Shown piece after piece: positions 44,901-54,427 of a DNA stretch of 64,000 nt. Source of the DNA: Diatrype stigma (Eukaryota; Ascomycota; Sordariomycetes; Xylariales; Diatrypaceae); assembly GCA_022225965.2 (NCBI GenBank), contig JAKJXP020000052.1:62001-126000 (forward strand), read 5' to 3'. Positions within the stretch are counted from its first letter, which is position 1; every line of letters begins with the position of its first letter. The position numbers and the translations under genes were made by a program. The notes beneath the pieces were generated by a model, which saw only the letters and a list, made by a program, of their open reading frames with translations, made no database searches and had not been told where the DNA came from.

Positions 44901-46492
44901 GGAAATCGTGATCTAAAGGCGGAAACGTTTGGGCTGGGCGTTCTAGCCATGCGAGGAACCTCCTGTTTACCCGACCCCGCATACTCTAGAGCTGTAGGTC
45001 TCGGGGCTGGCGTTGGCTCCCTGTTAACCGAGGTATTTAGGGCTATAGAGCGATCCTGTACTGAAGCAGGCGTTGCCGATCTTGGGACCGAGCTGGGCGC
45101 CAGATAGGTGCTATGACGCCTATCCGCCAAACTAGATGATGAAAGGTTGCTATGAATAATAGGTACCGGACCACCGAATTGGGAGTACAAGTCTGGCATC
45201 CCATCTCGACTGGGTCGAGACGGGGGAGTCGGCCGGGGCTGAGGGGATCGTGTGGTCTTTATAGGAGAGGGAGACCTCGTTGGTGGTTTGGCCAGCATTT
45301 GTGAAGACTTGGAAGGTGAATCCTTGAGATTTGGTTCTTTTCTCAGCTTTTGTGACGACTTTCTTGGTGGCGGGTCTGGCGGTGCCCCTAGCCGTCCTCG
45401 ATGTTTCTCCTTCCGCCCCTTGTCTTCATTTCGTATCGTTGAGCTCGAGGACGATGATGTTAATGCTTCTTTGACTGCTGTAAGACCATTAGGGTCAGCG
45501 TTGGAAGCTTCTACTTCGTTCGTTATGCTGCCCCCTCTTCTCCGCGTTACAGGCGGTCTAGTCTCGGCCGGACTTGCTTGTTTTGCTCTTGAAGGGAAAC
45601 GCGATGGTGCAATAAGGCCCGGGGACTGAGAAGAAATGGATGTAGGAGTTGTATCTCTGCTGTAAGGGCCAGTACCAGGTGACTCCGAGAATCGAGTAGA
45701 AGGACTGGCACTAAACATGCTCAGCTGGCTATGGCTGCTCGTCCCTGAAAACAAAGGTGTTGGCGGAGGTAGATCATGCGTAGCAAGTTTGTATGGAAGA
45801 TCTATACCATGACCATCCCGAGACATCGATGGGTGCTGGATATTCCGATAGCGATCGAGCTCTGGATAGATTTTGGGGAGCTGCGTAGAGGGGTGTGATA
45901 TCTCAACCATTTCTGGGGATTGGAACTCCACAGGACTGACGGTTATACTTCGATCTAGATAAGGAGCCTCGGGGCTGAGGAGACTGTGCGGATTTGATCC
46001 TGAGGATGGAAGATCCTCGTTCATCGAACTGGAATTGGAATTGTTGCGCATCCTAACAGCTTGGTGCGAGATACTTGACTGTTTTCGACGCAGTGGAGTC
46101 CGAGTTTGTTTGGGGGTCATGTCCCGCGCTTGTCCATATTCAGGGGGTTGATTGAGCCTACCCATACTAGACGCTTCACGGCTTGAACTGGAGGGATTCC
46201 ATGACTTTGCCTCATTTGTCACAAGAGGTCGGCTGTTGGTAATACTTGACGTAGAAAGCTTGCGAGTAGAAGTTGTTTGTGGTATTCGACTCGCTTGCAC
46301 CTTGGGTTGTAAGTTGGATGATACCATTGCATGGGTATTGTCGACTCCTCTGCGAGCTCCTCGAACTTGGCCTAACTCCAAAGTATCCTTTGGGAAATCC
46401 ATGGGGGCCCTGATCTTCCTCGACTGGGTCATCTCGTTCATCCTATTCCGAGGCTCGGATCGTTGCCTTATGGATGCCATGTCTCCCGTCAC
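41996..46492 (-). CDS. Large disordered protein with C-terminal methyltransferase-like domain
   Basis: A single exon of 4497 bp encodes 1498 aa. Residues 1 to about 1190 are Ser/Pro/Arg-rich, basic and almost without predicted structure, with many SPxxR/K and RSxS motifs of the kind phosphorylated by CDK or PKA-type kinases. The last 300 residues form a class I S-adenosylmethionine methyltransferase-like fold. ILVIDGLGNDDWSFYAAETYP (about 1233) corresponds to motif I, but the glycine-rich loop is degenerate. FGTDSFTSVVFRFPAAAPEAHYRNIIAEAWRVLKPGGYIELSILDVDLN (about 1290-1340) covers motifs II-III. The tail WWYNRCYEMPTGMNRSIWNDRALLAECEEWEASLKLMVCHARV is a conserved-looking cap. It is a Pezizomycotina-type protein; the methyl acceptor is unknown and activity is unproven. 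An in-frame Met at 46480 is an alternative start. Confidence 0.8.
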   Translation of the reverse strand: MTGDMASIRQRSEPRNRMNEMTQSRKIRAPMDFPKDTLELGQVRGARRGVDNTHAMVSSNLQPKVQASRIPQTTSTRKLSTSSITNSRPLVTNEAKSWNPSSSSREASSMGRLNQPPEYGQARDMTPKQTRTPLRRKQSSISHQAVRMRNNSNSSSMNEDLPSSGSNPHSLLSPEAPYLDRSITVSPVEFQSPEMVEISHPSTQLPKIYPELDRYRNIQHPSMSRDGHGIDLPYKLATHDLPPPTPLFSGTSSHSQLSMFSASPSTRFSESPGTGPYSRDTTPTSISSQSPGLIAPSRFPSRAKQASPAETRPPVTRRRGGSITNEVEASNADPNGLTAVKEALTSSSSSSTIRNEDKGRKEKHRGRLGAPPDPPPRKSSQKLRKEPNLKDSPSKSSQMLAKPPTRSPSPIKTTRSPQPRPTPPSRPSRDGMPDLYSQFGGPVPIIHSNLSSSSLADRRHSTYLAPSSVPRSATPASVQDRSIALNTSVNREPTPAPRPTALEYAGSGKQEVPRMARTPSPNVSAFRSRFPIFGRRAKATSDGTSAEKKQKPPRKGPAAGTGHEGYGRFGAVKRRSSNVVLPRGPTGPVSSSDSLASMGSTDPFFLERMNPVIIAGGEIIENRNTSSDLTRAESNQGMPLGGSSIPSQNNSSVSLSSRDDTRQTLWPSALPHPSTRSRRPSDSSDSEAITMKPTIAFRRSVQRGRSPDKPLNLPKPIMTQTIRSPSVGSAATTILTDDSVLDPRPAIAQRKQEPSVGPKKLTKRAKSPRKWNLFGRSHSQPAVDAKKKVEANVSEEPRAEQTKPVAFYAMMDSSEQEDTEQDVGEILREAGALKALERRDAMNEHGTSTKSQTRSLAPPQSLRDPSPARSERSPIRKQAAPQLRKQTQTAEDPRLTSARDRPSRLPHVGRIPKVVNTRPEQSSSKSFSRPFHRISLQPPPDRPAPVDCQSVAKGPSPPRPSSPDSAYAELTAAAEAAQFSVEDPNPPSNPSPEDCQPGKEFLAFPPRKSSECTTSTSGSSGMVSLANHVAVLPAASAPPGEDEVWDEYNDLLGDVPPSATSSHGLPFHLENYGKQVPKESDIPLQSPTIKVHRSRDIRGSTETGKTARSSSHYSAEMTARINAAFRFDPGQPTTPRSLSEFVSGYGDRNNTNANASVAQETTLRSLNRDSSCSNQSRRAKTNSYSSRSSEETPLSQVNIRVGSMTVSKWLTFGHVLFSPARDELINSVGSLKRHSILVIDGLGNDDWSFYAAETYPAATFFNLSPRAPISQDRQSTSFPVSPPNHHQIQYKSHKDKFPFGTDSFTSVVFRFPAAAPEAHYRNIIAEAWRVLKPGGYIELSILDVDLNNMGNRTRRAVRHLKERVATQNPDINLSSTADLMLRLLGKRGFVDVKTCRVGVPVASSITNPTDKERGKKDERSLAEMMNDQTEVGDANITKMVSKVGRWWYNRCYEMPTGMNRSIWNDRALLAECEEWEASLKLMVCHARVPEARGRVASI

Positions 46493-47946
46493 TCTTCCCT
46501 AGGGGGTACAGTGATTTCAGAGCATATTATATCAGGTGATCAGTAATCCATGTTCTTCACCACGGACATGGTTTGACCTGCGATAGTGATTAGCACAAGG
46601 CACATGCTCATAGCTTGTGAGTGGTTTTCATCTCACGGTATGATACTAGAGACTTCTTCTGAGACTACAACGTTGCAATTTAGTATTATGCGATTACACC
46701 TGATGGCCGAGGAAGTATTGGCAATGTAGCTAAGCATTGCATACGGTGTAGCTCATGCTTGAGTGAGGTCATGGATGATTAATGTACCTTTAGATGGCTC
46801 CTGGTGTCTGGGATCGAGCGTAGCCTTCAAGGCAGAGAAAGAAGAATAGTATCTGATTGAGTTCCAGTCGACGTAGTATGAGAGGAGAGGAGGTTGAATA
46901 GTATAGAACGGTTAGATGGAGGCTCAATCCTCATAAAGGGGAAATTTTCCGCAGGGGAGGACGTTGCAGGATGCTCTGGGGACCAGGTTCCAATAAGCTA
47001 GTCAATCTTGGTGGGTGGATGGATGGGTGGGGGTAGCTTCTCCGTGAGAATGGCGAAGAATCAACCACTTAGCTCTGTCAAGAGGGTGTGGTGGTGGAAC
47101 GCTGTAGTGGTGGGGAGAACCTGGCGTTTAATCAGCGTCGGCGTCGTCTCTTTGAAAAATAGAACACAAAATATCGACTCCTGTTGCTTCATGATATGAT
47201 TTTAAGAAGCCCTTTCTGACGATGCTCATGCAACTAACGAACTGTGACTGCCCAACAGCTATAAGGAGAAAACACAGTATGAAATATCGAGCCCGATGAC
47301 CTGATGACCTAGAAGGACGGGGTAGAAGGAAGGGAAAACAAGTACTGCCATCGGAGGCATTTGAAGGACTAGGGAACTGGACAGAGGAGGACACCAGTCG
47401 ACCAGTCTGCAAGAGGAGTAAAGATACATACATAGCATTTCGCCTTGTAGTCCTTTTACCAGGCAAGCCATGCATAGAAATTCGTAGGTCAACGAGGATA
47501 GTGACCCACGGGGGACCAAGACAGGGTTCATGGGTGTGTGCATTCTACCACTTGGAGAAGTGTGGCGCTGCGACCCCTGTAGACACTTAGATCTTGTCTG
47601 GACTCGCCGAAGATACGGTCTGGTTGGCAGTGGCCATCGCGACCTCTGCGGGGCTGTTAAGCAGATCAGGAAGATGGTCCTTCAAACCAGGAACGTTGAG
47701 TCACCGAAGCAGACGTGTTATAAACTAATCACTTGTTACTAAACAGCCTGCTACGTAGTTGTCTAGAGGGGTCGTGGTCTTGTTCAATGACAGCCTGTCA
47801 ACTTGTCAACCTGTCAACTTGTCATTCAATCTCGGAATAGAGTACTATTAAGTGGTCAACAGTCAGAAGTATAGAAAGCCGAGAGTCGTAATCGTAGCAC
47901 GCGCATTTGGAGCTGCAAGATCGACAGGTTCTGATGGGCTTTCGGC
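46493..47946. other. Intergenic region upstream of the large gene
   Basis: Contains the promoter and 5' UTR of the methyltransferase-domain gene. No other gene is seen. A loose tandem of CTGTCAACTTGTCAAC units lies at about 47789-47827, next to the small gene candidate. Confidence 0.5.
47789..47827 (+). repeat. GTCAACYTGTCAAC tandem repeat
   Basis: Four closely spaced TGTCAA units alternating with CT/CC, about 120 bp upstream of the candidate small gene. Confidence 0.7.
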
Positions 47947-48242
47947 ATGCGCACAATGGCGCCCACTTCCAATCACAAAACCCTTGATAACCTGCATTCG
48001 CTCGCTGCAAAGAACATCGAGCACTGCACCGCGGTGCGTGAAAGGGTCTTAGATTGTGCATATGCGGATGCCCTATGGGAGCGCAGTGAGGGGTCCTGCA
48101 GGATGCCATTCGCCAGAAGCTGCCCACAACAGGACGGATCTTTTCCTGGTTTGGTCAAGCAACAGAATCGAGGCTTCTCTTGCAGCTTGCAGCAAAGGGC
48201 CCATCGAAATCCCTCGCCCAGTTGCAGTACGAGATGAGGTAG
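47947..48242 (+). CDS. Candidate small two-exon gene, 82 aa, function unknown
   Basis: Exons 47947-48085 and 48133-48242 are joined across a 47 bp intron (GTGAGG...CAACAG), with the phase matching exactly. The product runs MRTMAPTSNHKTLDNLHS, then AAKNIEHCTAVRERVL, DALWERRRIFSWFGQATE and ends SLAQLQYEMR before TAG. Helical heptad-like patterning (LxxLHSLAAKNIEHCTAVRERV and LLLQLAAKGPSKSLAQL) and the two exons' consistent amphipathic character support coding. A second in-frame ATG at 47956 is also possible. Read without splicing, both frames soon become implausible. No family is recognised; small coiled-coil adaptors are one possibility but this is a guess. Transcript evidence would decide. 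Confidence 0.45.
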
Positions 48243-51200
48243 GCCTTGCATATCTGCGTAGTAGAAGCGTGGGGATTGTCTCACACGATGCTCGAATGAA
48301 AATCGGAAGACAAGCCTTACTCCGGGGAAAGCAACTGGAATTTGTTGGATGGTGAAAACGATAAAATGATAAAATGATAATTTAAGGCCGTGGAGGGCTG
48401 ATGTCCAGTGTTACGAGAAATCGGGCCCGCGTACGAGGTAACTACATACCTACCTACGTAATATCCCTTCACCTTTCTGTGGCTAGTGGCTAGTGGCTTC
48501 CCTTTCGCCTGTTCGGGACCTCGGGTACATACGGGTGCTATAGGTACGTGTGCCTTGTACCTTAGTTAGTGCTCATGAGGGAGGGAACCCGCAACCTGGC
48601 GCGGTGGCGGAGCTGACGAGGCGCCAGGCGCCTATCTCCGTTTGCCTAAGATCGGTTGGCCTAATTAGGTGGAGAAGCCAGGATATCTAGGTCCTGCTAG
48701 CAGCGACCTTGACACCTCCGAAGTACGCTATAGGCTATAGCAGAGCAGTACTACGTAGTATACATACTGGCAGCTTTCTACAGGCAAGAGCAAAATCACG
48801 GAGTATTACGTTGCCAACTCGGATTAGATAGCGCCGACATGATTGATCAACTTGATGGATCTTTCATTTCCAGGTAATGTTTTTGGCACATAGCGGTTCA
48901 CCTACTGCTGCTACCCAAGCAATAAATATCTAAGCCTCAGTATCCCGTTATGCTTGAACAGCCAAACCCCTGGCATCCCTGCGCTTTAACTAGACGGGCG
49001 CTTGCAAATCGTTTCCTGTTGGACTCAGTTGCCGGCAACGTTAGTCAGAGTCGAGATTTGTTAGTTAGTTGGGCTCTTGTAGCTAGCCTGTGACTCAATG
49101 GGCGCTTATATATAAGATCGGTTGGGTCATGAGGATCGTGTAACAAAAGCTGTGACTACGTTATTATAATGCCTTACCATCGGGTCGTTATGATGGGATA
49201 CGAGTGGATTCTAATTATCGCAACATCGTCGTGTTGGTAGCAGATAAGCGCATCGAGTAAAGGTAGACAGACCACAGGAAGGTTGCGCCGTTGGTGCACG
49301 ACGTATGCCCAGGTGTACAACAACCTGCGAACAAACATTACAGGCAAGATAGTCCGAATCACTAGTTACTGCTTTCTTTATCTACATGCTATGAAGTAAT
49401 AAGAGATTGTGTGCTTTTTCTGAAACTCCCGTCTCCGAGTTCGGCGGTTATAAAAAAGGTGTTCTTCACATCTGTGGTGACGAGCTACCTAGGTACCGTC
49501 ACATTATCAAGGAGCAAAAGCCAAACCGTTTTCCCGGAATTTCTGATTGGACGGTTTTCGAATGTTTCCAGCCAATGGTAGCTGTTTTTATTGCGCCCGA
49601 GGCTTGTCCACATCCCTGTCGCTTGGGGAAAAGGTGGACTTTCTTGGTTGAACCCATCTGCATGTCTTACCCTTCCCGTCCGATCGTCCCAATGTGGAGC
49701 TCGGTCAACCAAGGTTAGCAAACGCCGTTGTCTTTATGGCACATGAAAGACACTGGAAGTTTTAGGAAGGACGAGGAGGATTGAGGATTCTGGAGTATAT
49801 TATTAATAGTGTATGCAAATGATGATAAACCACAGCTCCCGACGATATTTTCTTCAATAAGCTTTCTCTAATCAGCTTCAGCGAGAATCCCACCTTGGCA
49901 AAGCTCCAGAAGACATTGTCATTGAAATATTGAAACCGTAGGCAGACGCATACCATTTGACTATCTAGGCTGACTGCCGCGTACCTCATAACAACAGCAT
50001 ACAACATAGCGTCGATCTCTATCCTTATCTTGCAACTGATCTGTCATCATCCCAATTCTTTAGGTGCCGTCACATAGATCCAAATGTTGACGACCGGTTA
50101 GGCACACCATGGTAGGCAGGTAGGTAGGCAGATCTAAACCATATTAACTCGAAGTTCCAAATATAGCATGCGCTTCTCACAATATGCGCTAGACTGATTA
50201 TTGAAGCCATGTCGAGTTTTCCATTATACGGCCTAGCTACGGTACGTACGTTGGCCTGTTTTTGCAGGATTGCATAGGTATAGTTACAGGAGTCCAATGG
50301 ACGCCGCTACTACGTAGTACATCACGTTGTGAGTCTTAGTTGCTGATTTTGACCCTTCAGAATTGGGTATGCCTAGCACCAGAGAGTGCCATGATAGGTA
50401 GCATGACAGCATCCATGGATAGCAGCATGTCCAACATGCATACAGATGCAAGCAATGCAAGCTGAAAGTTGCATGCTTGGTGGGGAGATGCCAGGTAAAT
50501 ACGTGCCTAGCAGCCTAGGTATGTACCTAGTGCGCTAGTGTAACCGGCTGTTCGCAACCTGAAGGTCTCAGATTTGCCTGCAGGACCGCAGACTTGGGCC
50601 CACAGTCCCCGATTCTGAATGATCACTGTGCCTTGCCAGACCTGCCACACCCAATTGGCATGAAAATGCCCGCTATGGGGCGGAGGAAGTCGTCGACGTG
50701 GCTGGATATAAGCACTGTGCACTATACTATAGGTAGACCTCCTTAGCAGCTGGCCGCCCGCCGCCCGCCGCCCCGCCGCCCACTCGCCTCATCTGTGGCG
50801 AGTGCCGGAGCTTGAGACCCTCAAAATGCTGCCTCCCAAATCATGCACTCCGCCACAGTCGTAAACCGGGCGAGTCGCTAATGAAGACAAGTCCCGGAAC
50901 GCGCGAGTCCCGCTGTCGTCAAGCGGTGGCCAGGAAGAGCAACGTGGCCGTCCTCATGCCCAGTTCTTTCCTGCAACGCCTCCCTCTCCCTCTCTTTTCT
51001 GCGCGATCGTCGAGCAAACAGCTTCATCTCGGGTTGGACAGGTAACTAACTACTATGTGTGTAGACAGGCTACAGCGTTTTCCTGTGTCATGCTAAAAAT
51101 TGTGGGTTTCACGATATCGACGATTCGAGGCTTACTAACTAACTATAACTACGGCGGACAAAGAGGATAACTACCTAGTTAGGTAGCTACCGTAGAATCC

Positions 51201-54200
51201 AAGCCGCGGATGGGGTCAACTAGTCTATCCTACGGCTTGCTTGCACCCAAGGATCCTCCCTGAGACCGGGGCTCACCTCCAATCGTAGCCGCTTGGCTCC
51301 CGTCAAGACGGAGCCCTCCAGGGTCTGTTCAGGTGCGCAGGGGTCTTCTGCAAAGCCATTGGGTCGTGACATGATGGTCTAGTGAGACAAATCTGGCTTG
51401 TCTTCGGACTCAAGGAAAATAACGTGACTGGAAGTGGGCGTCGAAGAGGATTCCCTCGATTCCACCGAAGTCAACTCCATCACGAGGTCACGATGTCTGC
51501 ATTAACGACTACCAACGGGATTGCGTCTCGTCGGTGGCATGTCCGACTTTCCGCAACAAGATGAACCAGTCGCCCTCAGATCCTCTGGTAGTTGATGGAA
51601 CAACTTGCTGGTTGGCCATAGTATCGGTGCAATTGAAGGCATTCGACGGCCCTAGAGAGTCTTGATCAGCTGGTTCATCTTCAGTGCTGTTTGCTTTCTT
51701 TGTCCCAATTGCAAGCTACGAACAGTTTCAGAGGATGACCCGCTCTCATAGGCGCATATGAGGTTAACTTGTTACCGTTAATCGAGCTCGGTAGAAGGCA
51801 TATGCATGTCTCAGACATCTCAGATCTACCTACACTAAACATCACGTGTCAAGCCCGCCCCAGCAACCTAATCAGCTCGGCAAGGGACATCGGGATTCTT
51901 GTCATTCTGAAGATATCCAAGTATTGTGATTCGGTCTTGTTAGTGGTACCAAACAGGTATTCGCAACTGCCCAGGCTTCCATTTCGGTTCGCTTAATCAT
52001 AGGCGCAAAGTACACGAAATGTCGGCCGGATATCCCTTGCGCCGAACCCAGCAGTGCCGCCCATCCAACATTTCTGATACCGGATCGTCTGTCTATGAGC
52101 AAGTGCTTACTAACTGGTCAAAAGGGGCTTTATTGAGCTTTGCTGAATGGGCGATGACCATATCGTAATTCATACAAACTTGCCTGTGGCACTCTAGAGC
52201 TCCCTAGTAGGCATTGACTTTAGCGAATAGCCGCCACAGACTGGCCTTCCCCATATTTGTCGCTTAATTAGCGACGCCTATCCGCGGTCCACTTACCTTT
52301 TTCGTCAGACGATGATCAGTCTATATGATAAATCCAGTGAACAACACTCAAGGACCGGAGAAGGATACGCCTTCGGCCAGCCAACTACAAGGAATGGCTG
52401 TAGACAAGTCTATGAAACACGGTGGTGTGTTTCTGCTCCGCCGTATTCTCTCGCAATATCCAAGTGGCCCATGATCCTATCGCTTGGGGCGCAAGCTAGA
52501 TTGATTCTATGTCTACATCGGAGCGCCGGGCGAGTCATGATAGGCTTCTCATCGCAGTATCAAAATTACTTCAAATCAGAATATATCTCGCAATACGAGT
52601 ATCCAACGATGACATTCCCACAGTCCAGTACTGAAATTTGGAGTGACCATCCCTTCATCGCGTGCTAAGGAGCACAGGTAGCTTCGTGAGAGCGCCCCAC
52701 GTCCCAAAACATCCACTTGACAGCCAGGATGACCCAAGTACGAGGGAGCTGTAAAACATTTAGTTCAACGGCGCGGCCCTTTCAGCTAGAACTAAGCAAT
52801 ATAGTGCTCCTAGATGTAACTTTCGGCTCTGTGACACGAGCGTCGAGAACAGCACTCGGAAGAGAATAGGGGTGATCAGGTGCGATCCGGACACATCATA
52901 TGTGTCCTACGAAGCTGCCGCGTGGCTGTCGTGTAAGGCTGTTATTATCTGAGACAGGAAATGGTACGAAGCCTAGAACTAAAGCCTTCACCAACCCAGT
53001 ATCGTAGCATAAAGGGCTACATCGACTGGGTCTCGTTATAACCGGACTCCATCCCCCTTTCATCGCAAAAGGCGCCAACTTCTCAACCGTACTTCCCATG
53101 CGCCAGCAATTGTTCCAGATGCCCTCGAACTGGTATCACGGACGGCTGGCACTGCATGGTATAGTTCGACTATTGGGAGGTTCCAAGCACTGCTAAAGGT
53201 AGATTCTGAAACAGCGTAAAGGTGATATGACTAGTGGTGGTGTTAGCATCCCAGACATTCTAGAACATGGATCAGAAGAAGCTTCTAGAGACGACTGTGC
53301 AACCCCCTCACGTTCAAATTAGCAAATACAGAGGACGAAACCCTAAACCAACGGGATCAAGGGGGCAATTCAGCATCTTCGAGGAGCCTTCCCACACTTT
53401 GGCGCCTGGCCATTCTAGCCAAAGGCACATAAGTGTCCAGTTACTAGAAGCGTAAACCCTTTGGCGAGGCTATAGACGAACATATCCTACCCAGGAAGTG
53501 CGAGATCTCTTGCCAGTCCAAAGTGCTACTACGGTCTCTGTCTCTTGATCCTCTTGGTGTACCTAGTCCGTAGCATAGTGGCTATACGCATCAGGCTTAC
53601 AAGTCTTGGACTTTGACAACCTGTTACGAACCTAAGACCTCCCCAGCTCGTTAGGGATAGGATACGAAAACGGCTGCCAAGCGTATAGTCAAGGGATAAG
53701 GGGATATGAGTAGCAGTGACTTCACTGTAATACTATTGACTTCACCCATCCTGACCTGCCACAGCATCTACTTCAGCAAGTGTTACCATGCCCACTTAGC
53801 TACTAAACCTGTCAATGAATCACCGCCACGCAAGATTCAGAACTGTGCCCCCCTAAGCACCAATTCTAATGTTGGCATACTCAAATCTATCTCATAGCGC
53901 AAGCATCATATCGCCTACAGATTCCTTCATCAAGCAAGATAGCTAGGGTAAAATCCTATAGTTTTCCCCAGAGCCGCTGAACAGCTCTCTTATCTTTCAT
54001 ATTAGACCAGGGTCGTCTATTCTCATCCTTAAGCATATTTTGGGACTTTCCAATCTAGGTCGAAAGCTAGAACCCGGATGTATCTAGGTTGTTGATGACT
54101 TTAACGTCGTGTAGGTCCTGGATTTCAGAGGACGATTCATACGTTAGCTAGTTTATATGAACCTCACAATCAAAGCTCCAAGAGCAGGTTACGAGATCAT

Positions 54201-54427
54201 GCGTTATTCCGGGTATCGACCTTACTTGTACATCGAGAAATTCGCGCCCCTCCCCTGGGGGGTTATCCGTTGCCATCCATCCATCCATCCACATGCCATG
54301 TTGCCAGATCCTTAATCTCACTCAACAGTCACCGTATCCTGTCTTCTCTCATATTCTAACATAAGACCCTCACCTCTCTCGTCTGCCCCTGGATCCATTT
54401 CCTCTCTTCCCTACTTTCTCAGCACAA
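48243..54427. other. About 6.2 kb gene-poor region, possibly eroded
   Basis: No complete gene or transposase is recognised. Short minus-strand frames with coding-like character occur at about 51.2-51.7 kb and about 54.0-54.2 kb but are broken by stops. A GC-rich CCGCCCGCCG tract lies near 50753-50785 (G-quadruplex-capable on the minus strand). TACTACGTAGTA-type palindromes occur at about 48751 and 50312. The last 100 bp before 54427 belong to the GCN2 3' UTR. Confidence 0.5.
51220..51720 (-). pseudogene. Coding-like fragments, possible gene relic
   Basis: On the minus strand, one open stretch (about 51700-51520) reads STEDEPADQDSLGPSNAF then DWFILLRKVGHATDETQSRW and stops. A second begins at an ATG at 51372 and reads MSRPNGFAEDPCAPEQTL then TGAKRLRLE, reaching a GTGAGC donor-like site. 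They look protein-like, but no family or continuous exon chain was found. They may be parts of an inactivated gene. Confidence 0.2.

Noticed and set aside
52000..54200. RIP-degenerated retrotransposon
   Set aside because: The base composition is not strongly AT-biased and no reverse transcriptase or integrase motif was recognisable; kept only as a generic gene-poor stretch.
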